Part shown: positions 32,201 through 43,188 of the stretch, one piece after another
Layout of the letters: every line of letters begins with the position of its first letter
How positions within the stretch are numbered: position 1 is the first letter of the stretch
Assembly: GCF_005239225.2 (NCBI RefSeq)
Contig: NC_133295.1
Coordinates: 12,896,001 to 12,960,000, forward strand
DNA: 64,000 nt
Origin: Populus alba
Taxonomy: Eukaryota; Streptophyta; Magnoliopsida; Malpighiales; Salicaceae
Direction of reading: 5' to 3'
Translations under genes and position numbers: made by a program
Notes under the pieces: model-generated
Told to the model about the DNA's origin: nothing
Databases searched by the model: none
Seen by the model: the letters and a program-made list of their open reading frames with translations, nothing else

Positions 32201-35200
32201 GACTCGGTGAGTTTCGCCGCATTCCGACTTCGATGCCCAGGTTGCCGAAATCCAGTTGCCTTTGAATTTCGGGTGATCCCTCTTGGGCATGTATGCTTGA
32301 GCTACTTGTTCTACATCAGACTTCTTCCGCAAAGGGCGAAACGCTTTGACTCGGTGAGTTTCGCGGCATTCCGACTTCGATGCCAAGGTTGCCGAAATCC
32401 AGTTGCCTTTGAATTTCGGGTGATCCCTCTTGGGCATGTATGCTTGTGCTACTTGTTCTACAGCAGACTTCTTCCGCAAACGGCGAAACGCTTTGACTCG
32501 GTGAGTTTCCCTGCATTTCCTATTCGATGCTCCGGTTGCCAAAATCTAGTTGCCTTTGAATTTCGGGTGATCTCCCTTGAGGATGTATGCTTTTGCTACT
32601 TGTTCTACATCAGACTTCTTCCGCAAATGGCGAAACGCTTTGACTCGGTGAGTTTCGCGGCATTCCGACTTCGATTCCCCGGTTTTCGAAATCCAGTTGC
32701 CTTTGAATTTCGGGTCATCCCTCTTGAGCATGCATGCTTTTGCTACTTGTTCTACATCACACTTCTTCCGCAAAGGGCGAAACGCTTTGACTCGGTGAGT
32801 TTCGCGGCATTCCGACTTCAATGCCCAGGTTGCCGAAATCCAGTTGCCTTTGAATTTCGGGTGATCTCCCTTGAGGATGTATGCTTCTGCTACTTGTTCT
32901 ACATAAGACTTCTTCCGCAAACGGCGAAACGCTTTGACTCTATGAGTTTCGCAGCCTTCAGACTTCGATTCCCCGGTTGTCGAAATCAAGTTGCCTTTGA
33001 ATTTCGGGTGATCCCTCTTGAGCATATATGCTTGTGCTACTTGTTCTACAACAGACTACTTTCGCAAACGGCGAAAGGCTTTGACTCGGTGAGTTTCGCG
33101 GAATTTCGACTTCGATGCCCAGGTTGCCGAAATTCCAGTTTCCTTTTTAAATTTCGGGTGATTCCTCTTGAGCATGTATGCTTCTGCTACTTGTTCTACA
33201 TCAAACTTCTTCCGCAAACGGCGAAACGCTTTGACTCGGTGAGTTTCGCAGCCTTCAGACTTCGATTCCCCGGTTGTCGAAATCAAGTTGCCTTTGAATT
33301 TCGGGTGATCCCTCTTGAGCATATATGCTTGTGCTACTTGTTCTACAACAGACTACTTTCGCAAACGGCGAAAGGCTTTGACTCGGTGAGTTTCGCGGAA
33401 TTTCGACTTCGATGCCCAGGTTGCCGAAATCCAGTTTCCTTTTAAATTCGGGTGATTCCTCTTGAGCATGTATGCTTCTGCTACTTGTTCTACATCAGAC
33501 TTCTTCCGCAAACGGCGAAATGCTTTGGCTCGGTGAGTTTCGCGGCATTCCGACTTCGATGCCCAGGTTGCCGAAATCCAGTTGCCTTTGAATTTCGGGT
33601 GATCCCTCTTGAGCATGTATGCTTCTGCTACTTGTTCTACATCAGACTTCTTCCGCCAACGGCGAAACGCTTTGACTCGGTGAGTTTCGCAGCATTCCAA
33701 CTTCGATGCCCTAGTTGACGAAATTCAGTTGCCTTTGAATTTTGGGTGATCCCTCTTGAGCATGTACGTTTCTGCTACTTGTTCTACATCAGACATCTTC
33801 CGCAAACGGCGAAACTCTTTGCCTCGGTGAGTTTCGCGGCATTTCAACTTCGATGCCCCCGTTGCAAAAATTCAGTTTACTTTGAATTTCAGGTCATCCC
33901 TCTTGAGCCTGTATGCTTCTGCTACTTGTTCTACATCCGACTTCTTCCGCAAATGGCGAAACGTTTTGCCTCGGTGAGTTTCGGGGCATTCCGACTTCGA
34001 TGCCTCGGTTGCCGAAATTCAGTTGCCTTTGAATTTCGGGTGATCCCTCTTGAGCATGTATGCTTCTGCTACTTTTTCTACACCAGACATCTTCCGCAAA
34101 CGGCGAAACGCTTTGCCTCGGTGAGTTTCGCGGCATTCCGACTTTGATGCCCCCGTTGCCGAAGTTCAGTTGCATTTGAATTTCGGGTGATCCCTCTTGA
34201 GCATGTATGCTTCTGCTACTTGTTCTACACCAGACTTCTTCCGCAAACGGCGAAACGCTTTGCGTCGGTGAGTTTCGCGGCATTCCGACTTCGATTCTCG
34301 GTTGCCGAAATTCAGTTGCCTTTGAATTTCGGGTGATCCCTCTTGAGCATGTATGCTTCTGCTACTTGTTCTACATCAGACTTCTTCCGCAAATGGCGAA
34401 ACGCTTTGCCTCGGTGAGTTTCGCGGCATTCCGACTTCGATGCCCCGGTTACCGAAATTCAGTTGCCTTTGAATTTCGGGTGATCCCTCTTGAGCATGTA
34501 TGCTTCTGGTACTTGTTCTACATCAGACTTCTTCCGCAAACGGCGAAACGCTTTGCCTCGGTGAGTTTCGCAGCATTCTGACTTCGATGCTCGGATGCCG
34601 AAATTCATTTGCCTTTGAATTTCAGGTGATCCGTCTTGAGCATGTATGCTTCTGCTACTTGTTCTACATCAGACTTCTTCCGCCAACGGCGAAACGCTTT
34701 GACCTCGGTGAGTTTCGCAGCATTCCGACTTCGATGCCCCGTTCCGAAATTCAGTTGCTTTGAATTTTGGGTGATCCCTCTTGAGCATGTATGCTTCTGC
34801 TACTTTTTCTACATCAGACTTCTTCCGCAAACGGCGAAACGCTTTGCCTCGGTGAGTTTCGCGGCATTCCAACTTCGATGCCCCTGGTTGACGAAATTCA
34901 GTTGCCTTTAAATTTCGGGTGATCCCTCTTGAGCATGTATGCTTCTGCTACTTGTTCTACATCAGACATCTTCCGCAAACGGCGAAACGCTTTGCCTCGG
35001 TGAGTTTCGCGGCATTTCGACTTCGATGCCTCCGGTTGCCGAAATTCAGTTGCCTTTGAAATTCATGTGATCATCTTGAAGCATGTATGCTTCTGCTACT
35101 TGTTCTCCATCAGACTCTTCCGCAAACGGCGAAACGCTTTGCCTCGGTGAGTTTCGCCGGCATTCGACTTCGATGCCCCGGTTGTCGAGATTTCAGTTGC

Positions 35201-36650
35201 CTTTGAATTTCGGTGATCCCTCTTGAGCATGTATGCTTCTGCTTTTGTTCTACATCAGACATCTTCCGGAAACGGCGAAACGCTTTGCCTTCGATGCTCG
35301 GTTGAGTTGTTTGAATTCAGGTGCTGGCATTCCGACATCGACTTCCGAAAAGTTGCGAAATTCAGTTGCCTTTGAATTTCGGGTGATCCCTCTTGAGCAT
35401 GTATGCTTCTGCTACTTTTTCTACATCAGACTTCTTTCGCAAACGGCGAAACGATTTGCCTCGGTGAGTTCGCGGCATTTCGACTTCGATGCTCGGTTGC
35501 CGATATTCAGTTGCCTTTGAATTTCGGGTGATCCCTCTTGAGCATGTATGCTTCTGCTACTTGTTCTACATAACACTTCTTCCGCATACGGCGAAACGCT
35601 TTGCCTCGGTGAGTTTCGCGGCATTCCGACTTCGATGCCCAGGTTGCTGAAATTCAGTTGCCTTTGAATTTCGGGTGATCCCTCTTGAGCATGTATGCTT
35701 CTGCTACTTGTTCTACATCACACTTCTTCCGCATATGGCGAAACGCTTTGCCTCGGTGAGTTTCGCGGCATTTGCGACTTCGATGCCCCGGTTGCCGAAT
35801 TCAGTTGCCTTTGAAATTTCGGTGATCCCTCTTGAGCATGTATGCTTTCTGCTACTTGTTCTACATCAGACTTCTTCCGCAAACGGCGAAACGCTTTGCT
35901 CGATGAGTTTCGCGCATTCGACTTCGATGCCCGGTTGCCGAAATTCCAGTGCCTTTGAATTTCGGGTGATCCCTCTTGAGCATGTATGCTTATGCTACTT
36001 GTTCTACATCAAACATCTTCCGCATAAAACGGCGAAACGCTTTGCCTCGGTGAGTTTCGCGGTTTCCGACATCGATGCCCGGTTGCCGAAATTCAGTTGC
36101 TTTGAATTTCGGGTGATCCCTTCTTGAGCATGTATGCTTCTGCTACTTGTTCTACATCAGACTTCTTCCGAAAACGGCGAAACGCTTTTGCCTCGGTGTC
36201 AGTTTCGCGGCATTTCCGACTTTCAAGATGCCCGGTTTGCAGAAATTCAGTTGCCTTATGAATTTCGGGTGATCCCTCTTGAGCATGTATGCTTCTGCTA
36301 CTTGTTCTACATCAGACATTCTTCCGCAAACGGCGAAAACTCTTTGCCTCGGTGAGTTTCGCGGCATTCCGACTTCGATGCCCCCGTTGCCAAATTCAGT
36401 TGCCTTTGAAATTCGGGTGATCCATCTTGCAGCATGTATGCTTCTGCTACTTGTTCTACATCAGACTTTCTTCCGCAAACGGCGAAACGATTCTGCCTCG
36501 GTGAGTTTCGCGGCATTCCGACTTCGATGCCCCGGTTGCCGAAATTCAGTTGCCTTTGAATTTCGGGTGATCCCTCTTGAGCATGTATGCTTCTGCTACT
36601 TGTTCTACATCAGACATCTTCCGCAAACGGCGAAACGCTTTGGCCTCGGT
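26269..36650 (+). repeat. 147-bp satellite, block B (about 70 monomers)
   Basis: Same monomer and orientation as block A. It contains at least two monomer subfamilies. At 26.3-31.4 and 33.7-36.6 kb most units read 'tttgcctcggtgag' and 'gaaattcag'. At 31.45-33.7 kb they read 'tttgactcggtgag', 'gaaatccag' and often 'gggcatgtatgcttgtgc'. A higher-order repeat of ten monomers (1468 bp) is visible from 28617. Indel frequency rises sharply after about 34.7 kb toward the second gap. Repeat-derived open frames reach 481 codons on the plus strand and are not evidence of genes. Confidence 0.97.
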
Positions 36651-37660
36651 GAGTTTCGAGCATGCCGACATCGTCGGGCCCCAGCTATCTATACTTTTCC
36701 TACATCGTTGCGAAATTCAGTTGCCTTTGAATTTCGGGTGATCCCTCTTGAGCATGTATGCTTCTGCTACTTTGTTCTACATCACGACGCTTCTCCAAAG
36801 ACGACAAATGACTCGTGATGTTCTACACAGATTTTCGGCGGCCATTTCTTTGCCCTTGATGGTTGCCTTTGAGTTGCCTTTATTTCGGGTGAATTTCGGG
36901 TGATCCCTCTTGAGCATGTATCTTCTGCTGGCTTGTTTGTTCATACATACTTGTTCTAATTCTTCTCAGACCCTTCTTCCGCCAAACGGCGAAACGCTTT
37001 GCCTCGATGAGTTTCGCGCATTCACGACTTTGCGCCCGGAAAATTCATTTGCCCTTTGAATTTCGGGTGATACCTCTGAGCATGCTATTATGCTTCCGGC
37101 TACTTTTTCTACTTGTTCGTACATCAGACACTCTTCCGCAAACGGGCTGAAACTCTTTGGCCTTGCCTCATGTGGTTTCGCGCATTCCGAACTTCGATGC
37201 CCTGGTTGAGTTGCCTTGAATTCGAGGTGATGCCCCCGTTGCCAAAGTACTTCTGCTAGGTTGTTCTCAACATTGAATTCCGACAACTGCGAAACTTTTG
37301 ACGAGTTTCGCAGGCACAAAAAAGCTTGATTGTCTTTTCCCAAGTGCAAGGAGGTGAATTTCAGGTAGACCGTATGCTTCTAGCTAAATCAACCGAAACG
37401 GCGAAAGCTTTCCCCGGGTCGAGTTTCGGGACCACAGATGCCTAGGTTGCCGAAAAATTCAGTTTCCTTTGACTTTCAGGATAAATTATGCTTAAATAAC
37501 TTCTTCTACACATTACAATAAACTAATCCGGAAACGGCGAAAAGGCGTTGCCTCCGGTTGAGTTCGCGATAAATAACGATGCCCCGAGTTGCCGGACAAT
37601 ACAGTAATAGAAATATAATCGGAAGTGTACTCAGTATTGCGCATTGACACGACCAACAAA
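36651..37660. other. Satellite/LTR mosaic, probably consensus error
   Basis: Short pieces of satellite (CGGCGAAA, GAGTTTCG, GATGCC) are interleaved every 10-40 bases with pieces of the LTR start (AGCTTGAT..TCTTTTCCCAAGTGC, GACCACAG, ATAAATAAC). The order of both parents is kept. This is unlike recombination and looks like two alignments merged into one consensus. Confidence 0.75.
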
Positions 37661-38985
37661 GTTGTTATACCAAGTGAATGATCGAAGTATAAGAATAACC
37701 CCGCCAGATCGGGGTCACAGGTTTCCAGCCTATTATACTGAGTTATGAAGGATAAATAATAATAATAATAATTCAATAATAATACAGAAGAACAAATAAT
37801 AATAAAAACAATAAATAATAAACAACAATTAATAATAAAGAGAGAAGGAAGAAGAAATTTAAATGAGAACTTTGAGTAGAAAGATTAATGTAAGGACTAA
37901 ACAACGATAAAAATAAATGTCAAACCCAATGGTTACGGAGAGATCCACTAATGGTACTTTCAAACAAGTATAGTATAAAACTTCTTATTACTCAATTGGA
38001 AAACCACACATAAAGGAGGGTTCCAATCAGATTATAAAATTTGTTAACATGAGTTTTACATTAGGTTATCTTATTCGAATAAAAGCTAATACTTGTAAAT
38101 GTTGCAGTAGGCATATCATTGATTATGAATATAATTTATGTTAACAACAAATCAAGTCCCTTTCATAGCTCAGGTGTCGGTTATACCATACAGATGGCTA
38201 TGAAAGTACAAGGAATATTGTTTGTACAAGTGTTATACAAACATAAATCTAGATAAACCATTAACAAGCAAAGTAATTAAAACGTGAACAAGATAACAAA
38301 TATAAAACATGTTTAGTATCCAACTGTTAAGGTCCATGTATTAAGTTTATATTATACTTATTTACACCATTAGTGTACCCTTTTCACCTTGAACTAATTA
38401 ACTTTACTAACATAATGAAAGAAAGAACATAAAAAAACAAGATAAGAAACATAAATGAGAAAGGAAGTTAACTAAGTAAAAGAAGGAAAAAAATGAAGTG
38501 CAATATAACATTGATAGCTCTCTAATGAAAGCAAAACATAAGCCAACGCACAATACAAAACAGAGAAGCAGAGCATGATCTTGATCTGGAAACCAAGATG
38601 CCTCAATACATGGTAAGTGCCTCCTTTATAGGCACCCAAATTTGGAACTATTGATTTGTTGACTAATTGATGAGTGGGTGGGCCATATCTTGACTAGATA
38701 ACAATGCCTTTATCTTTCTTGTCTGATCAAGACGTCATTGCTAACATCATAATTTGCCCAGAATCCTCAAGAATGTTCTAGGAAATTATCTCAGCTTTCC
38801 ACAAAAAAAAGATGAAGGTTCATTTGGACTTCTAGAACATCAAGAATATGGGCTGAACACTAAAATAGTGTTTGGCTGACAGGACAGCTTCGCGACTCTT
38901 CGTTGTTCCTTCAATTTGGACTTCAAAACGACCTTTTCAAATCTTGGGCTCCGCATATGAAAGTTGTCTTTTGTCTTACCTTTCC
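37661..38985 (-). repeat. Partial LTR of a second Ty3-type copy
   Basis: It matches 17740-18956 in order but has many small indels. It contains the segment between the two AAT tracts, so it resembles the longer LTR at 17542-19287. It stops at the gap, at the position equivalent to 18956. Confidence 0.9.
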
Positions 38986-39485
38986 NNNNNNNNNNNNNNN
39001 NNNNNNNNNNNNNNNNNNNNNNNNNNNNNNNNNNNNNNNNNNNNNNNNNNNNNNNNNNNNNNNNNNNNNNNNNNNNNNNNNNNNNNNNNNNNNNNNNNNN
39101 NNNNNNNNNNNNNNNNNNNNNNNNNNNNNNNNNNNNNNNNNNNNNNNNNNNNNNNNNNNNNNNNNNNNNNNNNNNNNNNNNNNNNNNNNNNNNNNNNNNN
39201 NNNNNNNNNNNNNNNNNNNNNNNNNNNNNNNNNNNNNNNNNNNNNNNNNNNNNNNNNNNNNNNNNNNNNNNNNNNNNNNNNNNNNNNNNNNNNNNNNNNN
39301 NNNNNNNNNNNNNNNNNNNNNNNNNNNNNNNNNNNNNNNNNNNNNNNNNNNNNNNNNNNNNNNNNNNNNNNNNNNNNNNNNNNNNNNNNNNNNNNNNNNN
39401 NNNNNNNNNNNNNNNNNNNNNNNNNNNNNNNNNNNNNNNNNNNNNNNNNNNNNNNNNNNNNNNNNNNNNNNNNNNNNNNNNNNNN
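38986..39485. other. Assembly gap, 500 N
   Basis: 500 N placeholder between an LTR and an inverted satellite block. The join may not be adjacent or correctly oriented in the genome. Confidence 0.99.
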
Positions 39486-42400
39486 AGTCAGAATGCCGCG
39501 AAACTCACCGAGCCAAAGCGTTTCGCCATTTGTGGAAGAAGTCTGATGTAGAACAAGTAGCAGAAGCATACATGCTCAAGAGGGATCACCCGAAATTCAA
39601 AGGCAACTGGATTTCGGAAACGGGGCTTCGAAGTCGGAACGCCGCGAAACTCACCACGTCAAAGCGTTTCGCCATTTGCGGAAGAAGTCTGATGTAGAAC
39701 TAGTAACAGAAGCATACATGGTCAAGAGGGATCACCCGAAATTCACAGCAACTGGGGATTTCGGCAACCGGGGCATCGAAGGCGGAATGCCGCGAAAAAC
39801 TCACCGAGTCAAAGAGTTTCGCCGTAAGCGGAAAGAAGTCTGATTGATGTTAGAACAAGTAGCAAAGAGCATACATACTCAAGAGGAACCCCCGAAATTC
39901 AAAGGCAATTGTATTTTTCGACAACTAGGGCATCGAAGTCGGAAAGCCTTGCGAAACACACCGAGTCCAAAGTGTTTCGCCTTTTGCTGAAGAAGTCTGA
40001 AATGTAGAACAAGAAGCAGAAGCACTACATGCTCAAGAGGATCCTCCGAAATTCAAAGGCAACTGGATTTCGCTAAATGCAATTCGGCACTGGGAAATCA
40101 AAGTCGGAATGCCGCAAAACTGACCGAGTCAAAGCGTTTCGCCGTATGCGGAAGAAGTCTGATGTAGAACAAGTAGCAGAAGCATACATGCTGAAGTGGG
40201 ATCACCCTAAATTCAAAGGCAAGTGCATTTCGGCAACCGGAGCATCGAAGTCGGAATGCCGCGAAACTCACCGAGTCAAAGCATTTAGCCGTTTGGGGAA
40301 GAAGTCTGATGTAGAACAAGTAGCAGAAGCATCCATGCTCAAGAGGGATCACCCGAATTCAAAATGGCAACTGGAATTTTCAGCAACCAGGGCATCGAAG
40401 TCGGAATGCCGACGAAAACTCACCGTGCCAAAGCGTTTCGCCATAAGCGGAAGAAGTCTGATGTAGAACAAGTAGCAGAAGCATACATGCTCAAGAGGGA
40501 ACCCCCGAAATTCAAAGGCAACTGTATTTCGGCAACCGGGGCATCGAAGTCGGAACGCCGCGAAACTCACCGAGTCAAAATGTTTCGCCGTTTGCGGAAG
40601 AAGTCTGATGTAGAACTAGTAGCAGAAGCATACATGCTCAAGAGGGGATCACCCGAAATTCAAAGGCAACTGGATTTCGGCAACCGGGGGCATCGAAGTC
40701 GGACTGCCGCGAAACTCTCCGAGCCAAAGGGTTTCGCCGTTTGCGGAAGAATTCTGATGGAGAGCAAGTACAAGAACTATACATGCTCAAGACGGATCAC
40801 CCGAAATTCAAAGGCAACTGGATTTCGGCAACTTAGGAATCGAAGTCGGAATGCCGCGAAACTCACCGAGCCGAAGTGTTTCGCCGTTAGCGAAAGAAGT
40901 CTGATGTAGAACAAGTAGCAGAAGCATAGATGCTCAAGAGGGATCCTCCGAAATTCAAAGGCAACTGGTTTTCGGCAACCTGGGAATCAAAGTCGGAATG
41001 CCGCGAAACTAACCGATTCAAAGCGTTTCGCCGTATGCGGAAGAAGTCTGATGTAGAACTAGTAGCAGAAGCAAACATGCTCAAGAGGGATCACCCAAAA
41101 TTCAAAGGCAACTGGATTTCGATAACCGGGGCATCAAAATCGGAATGCCGCGAAACTCAACGAGTCAAAGCGTTTCGCCGTTTGCGGAAGAAGTCTGATG
41201 TAGAACAAGTAGCATAAGCATACATGCTCAAGAAGGATGACCCAAAATTCAAAGGCAACTAGATTTCGGCAACCAGGGCATAGATATTGGAATGCCGCGA
41301 AACTTACCGAGCCAAAGCGTTTAGCCGTTTGCAGAAGAAGTCTGATGTAGAACAAGTAGCAGAAGCATACATGCTCAAGTGGGATCACCCGAAATTCAAA
41401 GGCAATTAGATTTCGATAGCCGGGGCATCGAAGTCGGAATGCCGCGAAACTTATCGAGTCAAAGTGTTTCGCCTCTTGCTGAAGAAGTCTGATGCAGAAC
41501 AAGTAGCAGAAGCATACATGCTCAAGTGGGATCACCCGAAATTCAAAGGCAATTGGATTTCGGCAGCCGGGGCATCGAAGTCGGAATGCCGCGAAACTCA
41601 TCGAGTCAAAGTGTTTCGCCTCTTGCAGAAGAAGTCAGATGTAGAACAAGTAGCAGAAGCATACATGCTCAACAGGGTTCACCCGAAATTCAAAGGCAAG
41701 TGGATTTCGGCAACCGGGGCATCGAAGTCGGAATGCCGCGAAACTCACCGAGCCGAAGCATTTCGCCGTTAGCGGAAGAAGTTTGATGTAGAACAAGTAG
41801 CAGAAGCATACATGCTCAAGAGGGATCCTCCGAAATTCAAAGGCAACTGGATTTCAGCAACCTGGGAATCAAAGTCGGAATGCCGCGAAACTAACCGAGT
41901 CAAAGCGTTTCGCCATATGCGGAAGAAGTCTAATTTACAACTAGTAGCACAAGCATACATGCTCAAGAGGATCACCCGAAATTCAAAAAGGCAACTTTAT
42001 TTCGGCAAACCGGGCATAGAAGTCGGAATGCCGCGAAAGTCACCAAGTCAAAGCGTTTCGCCTTTTGTGGAAGAAGTCTAATGTAGAACAAGTAGCAGAA
42101 GCATACATGCTCAAGAGGGATCAGATATTCAAAGGCAACTGGATTTAGGCAACCGGGGCATCGAAGTCGGAATGCCGCGAAACTCACCGAGTCAAAGCGT
42201 TTCGCCATTTGCGGAAGAAGTCTGATGTAGAACAAGTAGCAGAAGCATACATGCTCAAAAAGGATCACCCGAAATTCAAAGGCAACTGGATTTAGGCAAC
42301 CGAGGCATCGAAGTCGGAATGCCGCGAAACTCACCGAGTCAAAGCGTTTAGCCGTTTGCAAAAGAAGTCTGATGTAGAACAAGTAGCACAAGCATACATG

Positions 42401-43188
42401 CTCAAGAGGGATCACCTAAAATTCAAAGGCAGCTGCATTTCGGTAACCGGGGCATAGAAGTCGGAATCCACGAAACTCACCGAGTCAAAGCGTTTCGCCT
42501 TTTGCGAAAGAAGTCTGATGTAGAACAAGTAGCCGAAGCATACATGCTCAAGAGGGATCACCCAAAATGCAAAGGCAACTGGATTTAGGCAACCGGGCAT
42601 CAAAGTCGGAATGCCGCGAAACTCACCGAGTCAAAAAAGTTTCACCGTTTGTGAAGAAGTCTGATGTAGAACAAGTAGCAGAAGCATACATGCTCAAGAG
42701 GGATCACCCGAAATTCAAAGGAAACTGCATTTCAGCAACTAGGGCATCGAAGCGGAATGCCGCGAAACTCACCGAGTCAAAGCGTTTCGCCGTTTGCGGA
42801 AGAAGTCTGATGTAGAACAAGTAGCCGAAGCATACATGCTCAAGAGGGATCACCCGAAATTTCAAAGGCAACTGGATTTCGGCAACCAGGGCATCGAAGT
42901 CGGAATGCCGCGAAACTCACCGAGTCAAAGCGTTTCGCCGTTTGCGGAAGAAGTCTGATGTAGAACAAGTAGCAGAAGCATACATGCTCAAGAGGGATCA
43001 CCCGAAATTCAAAGGCAACTGGATTTCGGCAACCTGGGCATCGAAGTCGGAATGCCGCGAAACTCACCGAGTCAAAGCGTTTTCGCCGTTTGCGGAAGAA
43101 GTTTGATGGAGAACAAGTAGCAGAAGCATACATGCTCAAGAGGGATCACCCGAAATTCAAAGGCAACTGCATTTCAGCAACCGAGGCA
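39486..43188 (-). repeat. 147-bp satellite, block C, inverted (about 25 monomers)
   Basis: The same monomer as blocks A and B but reverse-complemented on the plus strand (starts like CATACATGCTCAAGAGGG). Most units belong to the 'gactc/gaaatccag' subfamily seen at 31.45-33.7 kb. Divergence is higher, and some units have lost their usual length. The array ends within a monomer at about 43188, where unique AT-rich sequence begins. Confidence 0.96.

Noticed and set aside
32000..33445. 481-codon plus-strand ORF and other long ORFs in the satellite
   Set aside because: They are translations of a 147-bp (3 x 49) repeat, open on both strands, with no independent sign of a gene. They are covered as a finding, not as CDS.
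14598..43188. CRISPR-like regularly spaced repeats
   Set aside because: Monomers are contiguous 147-bp satellite units without unique spacers, and this is plant nuclear DNA.
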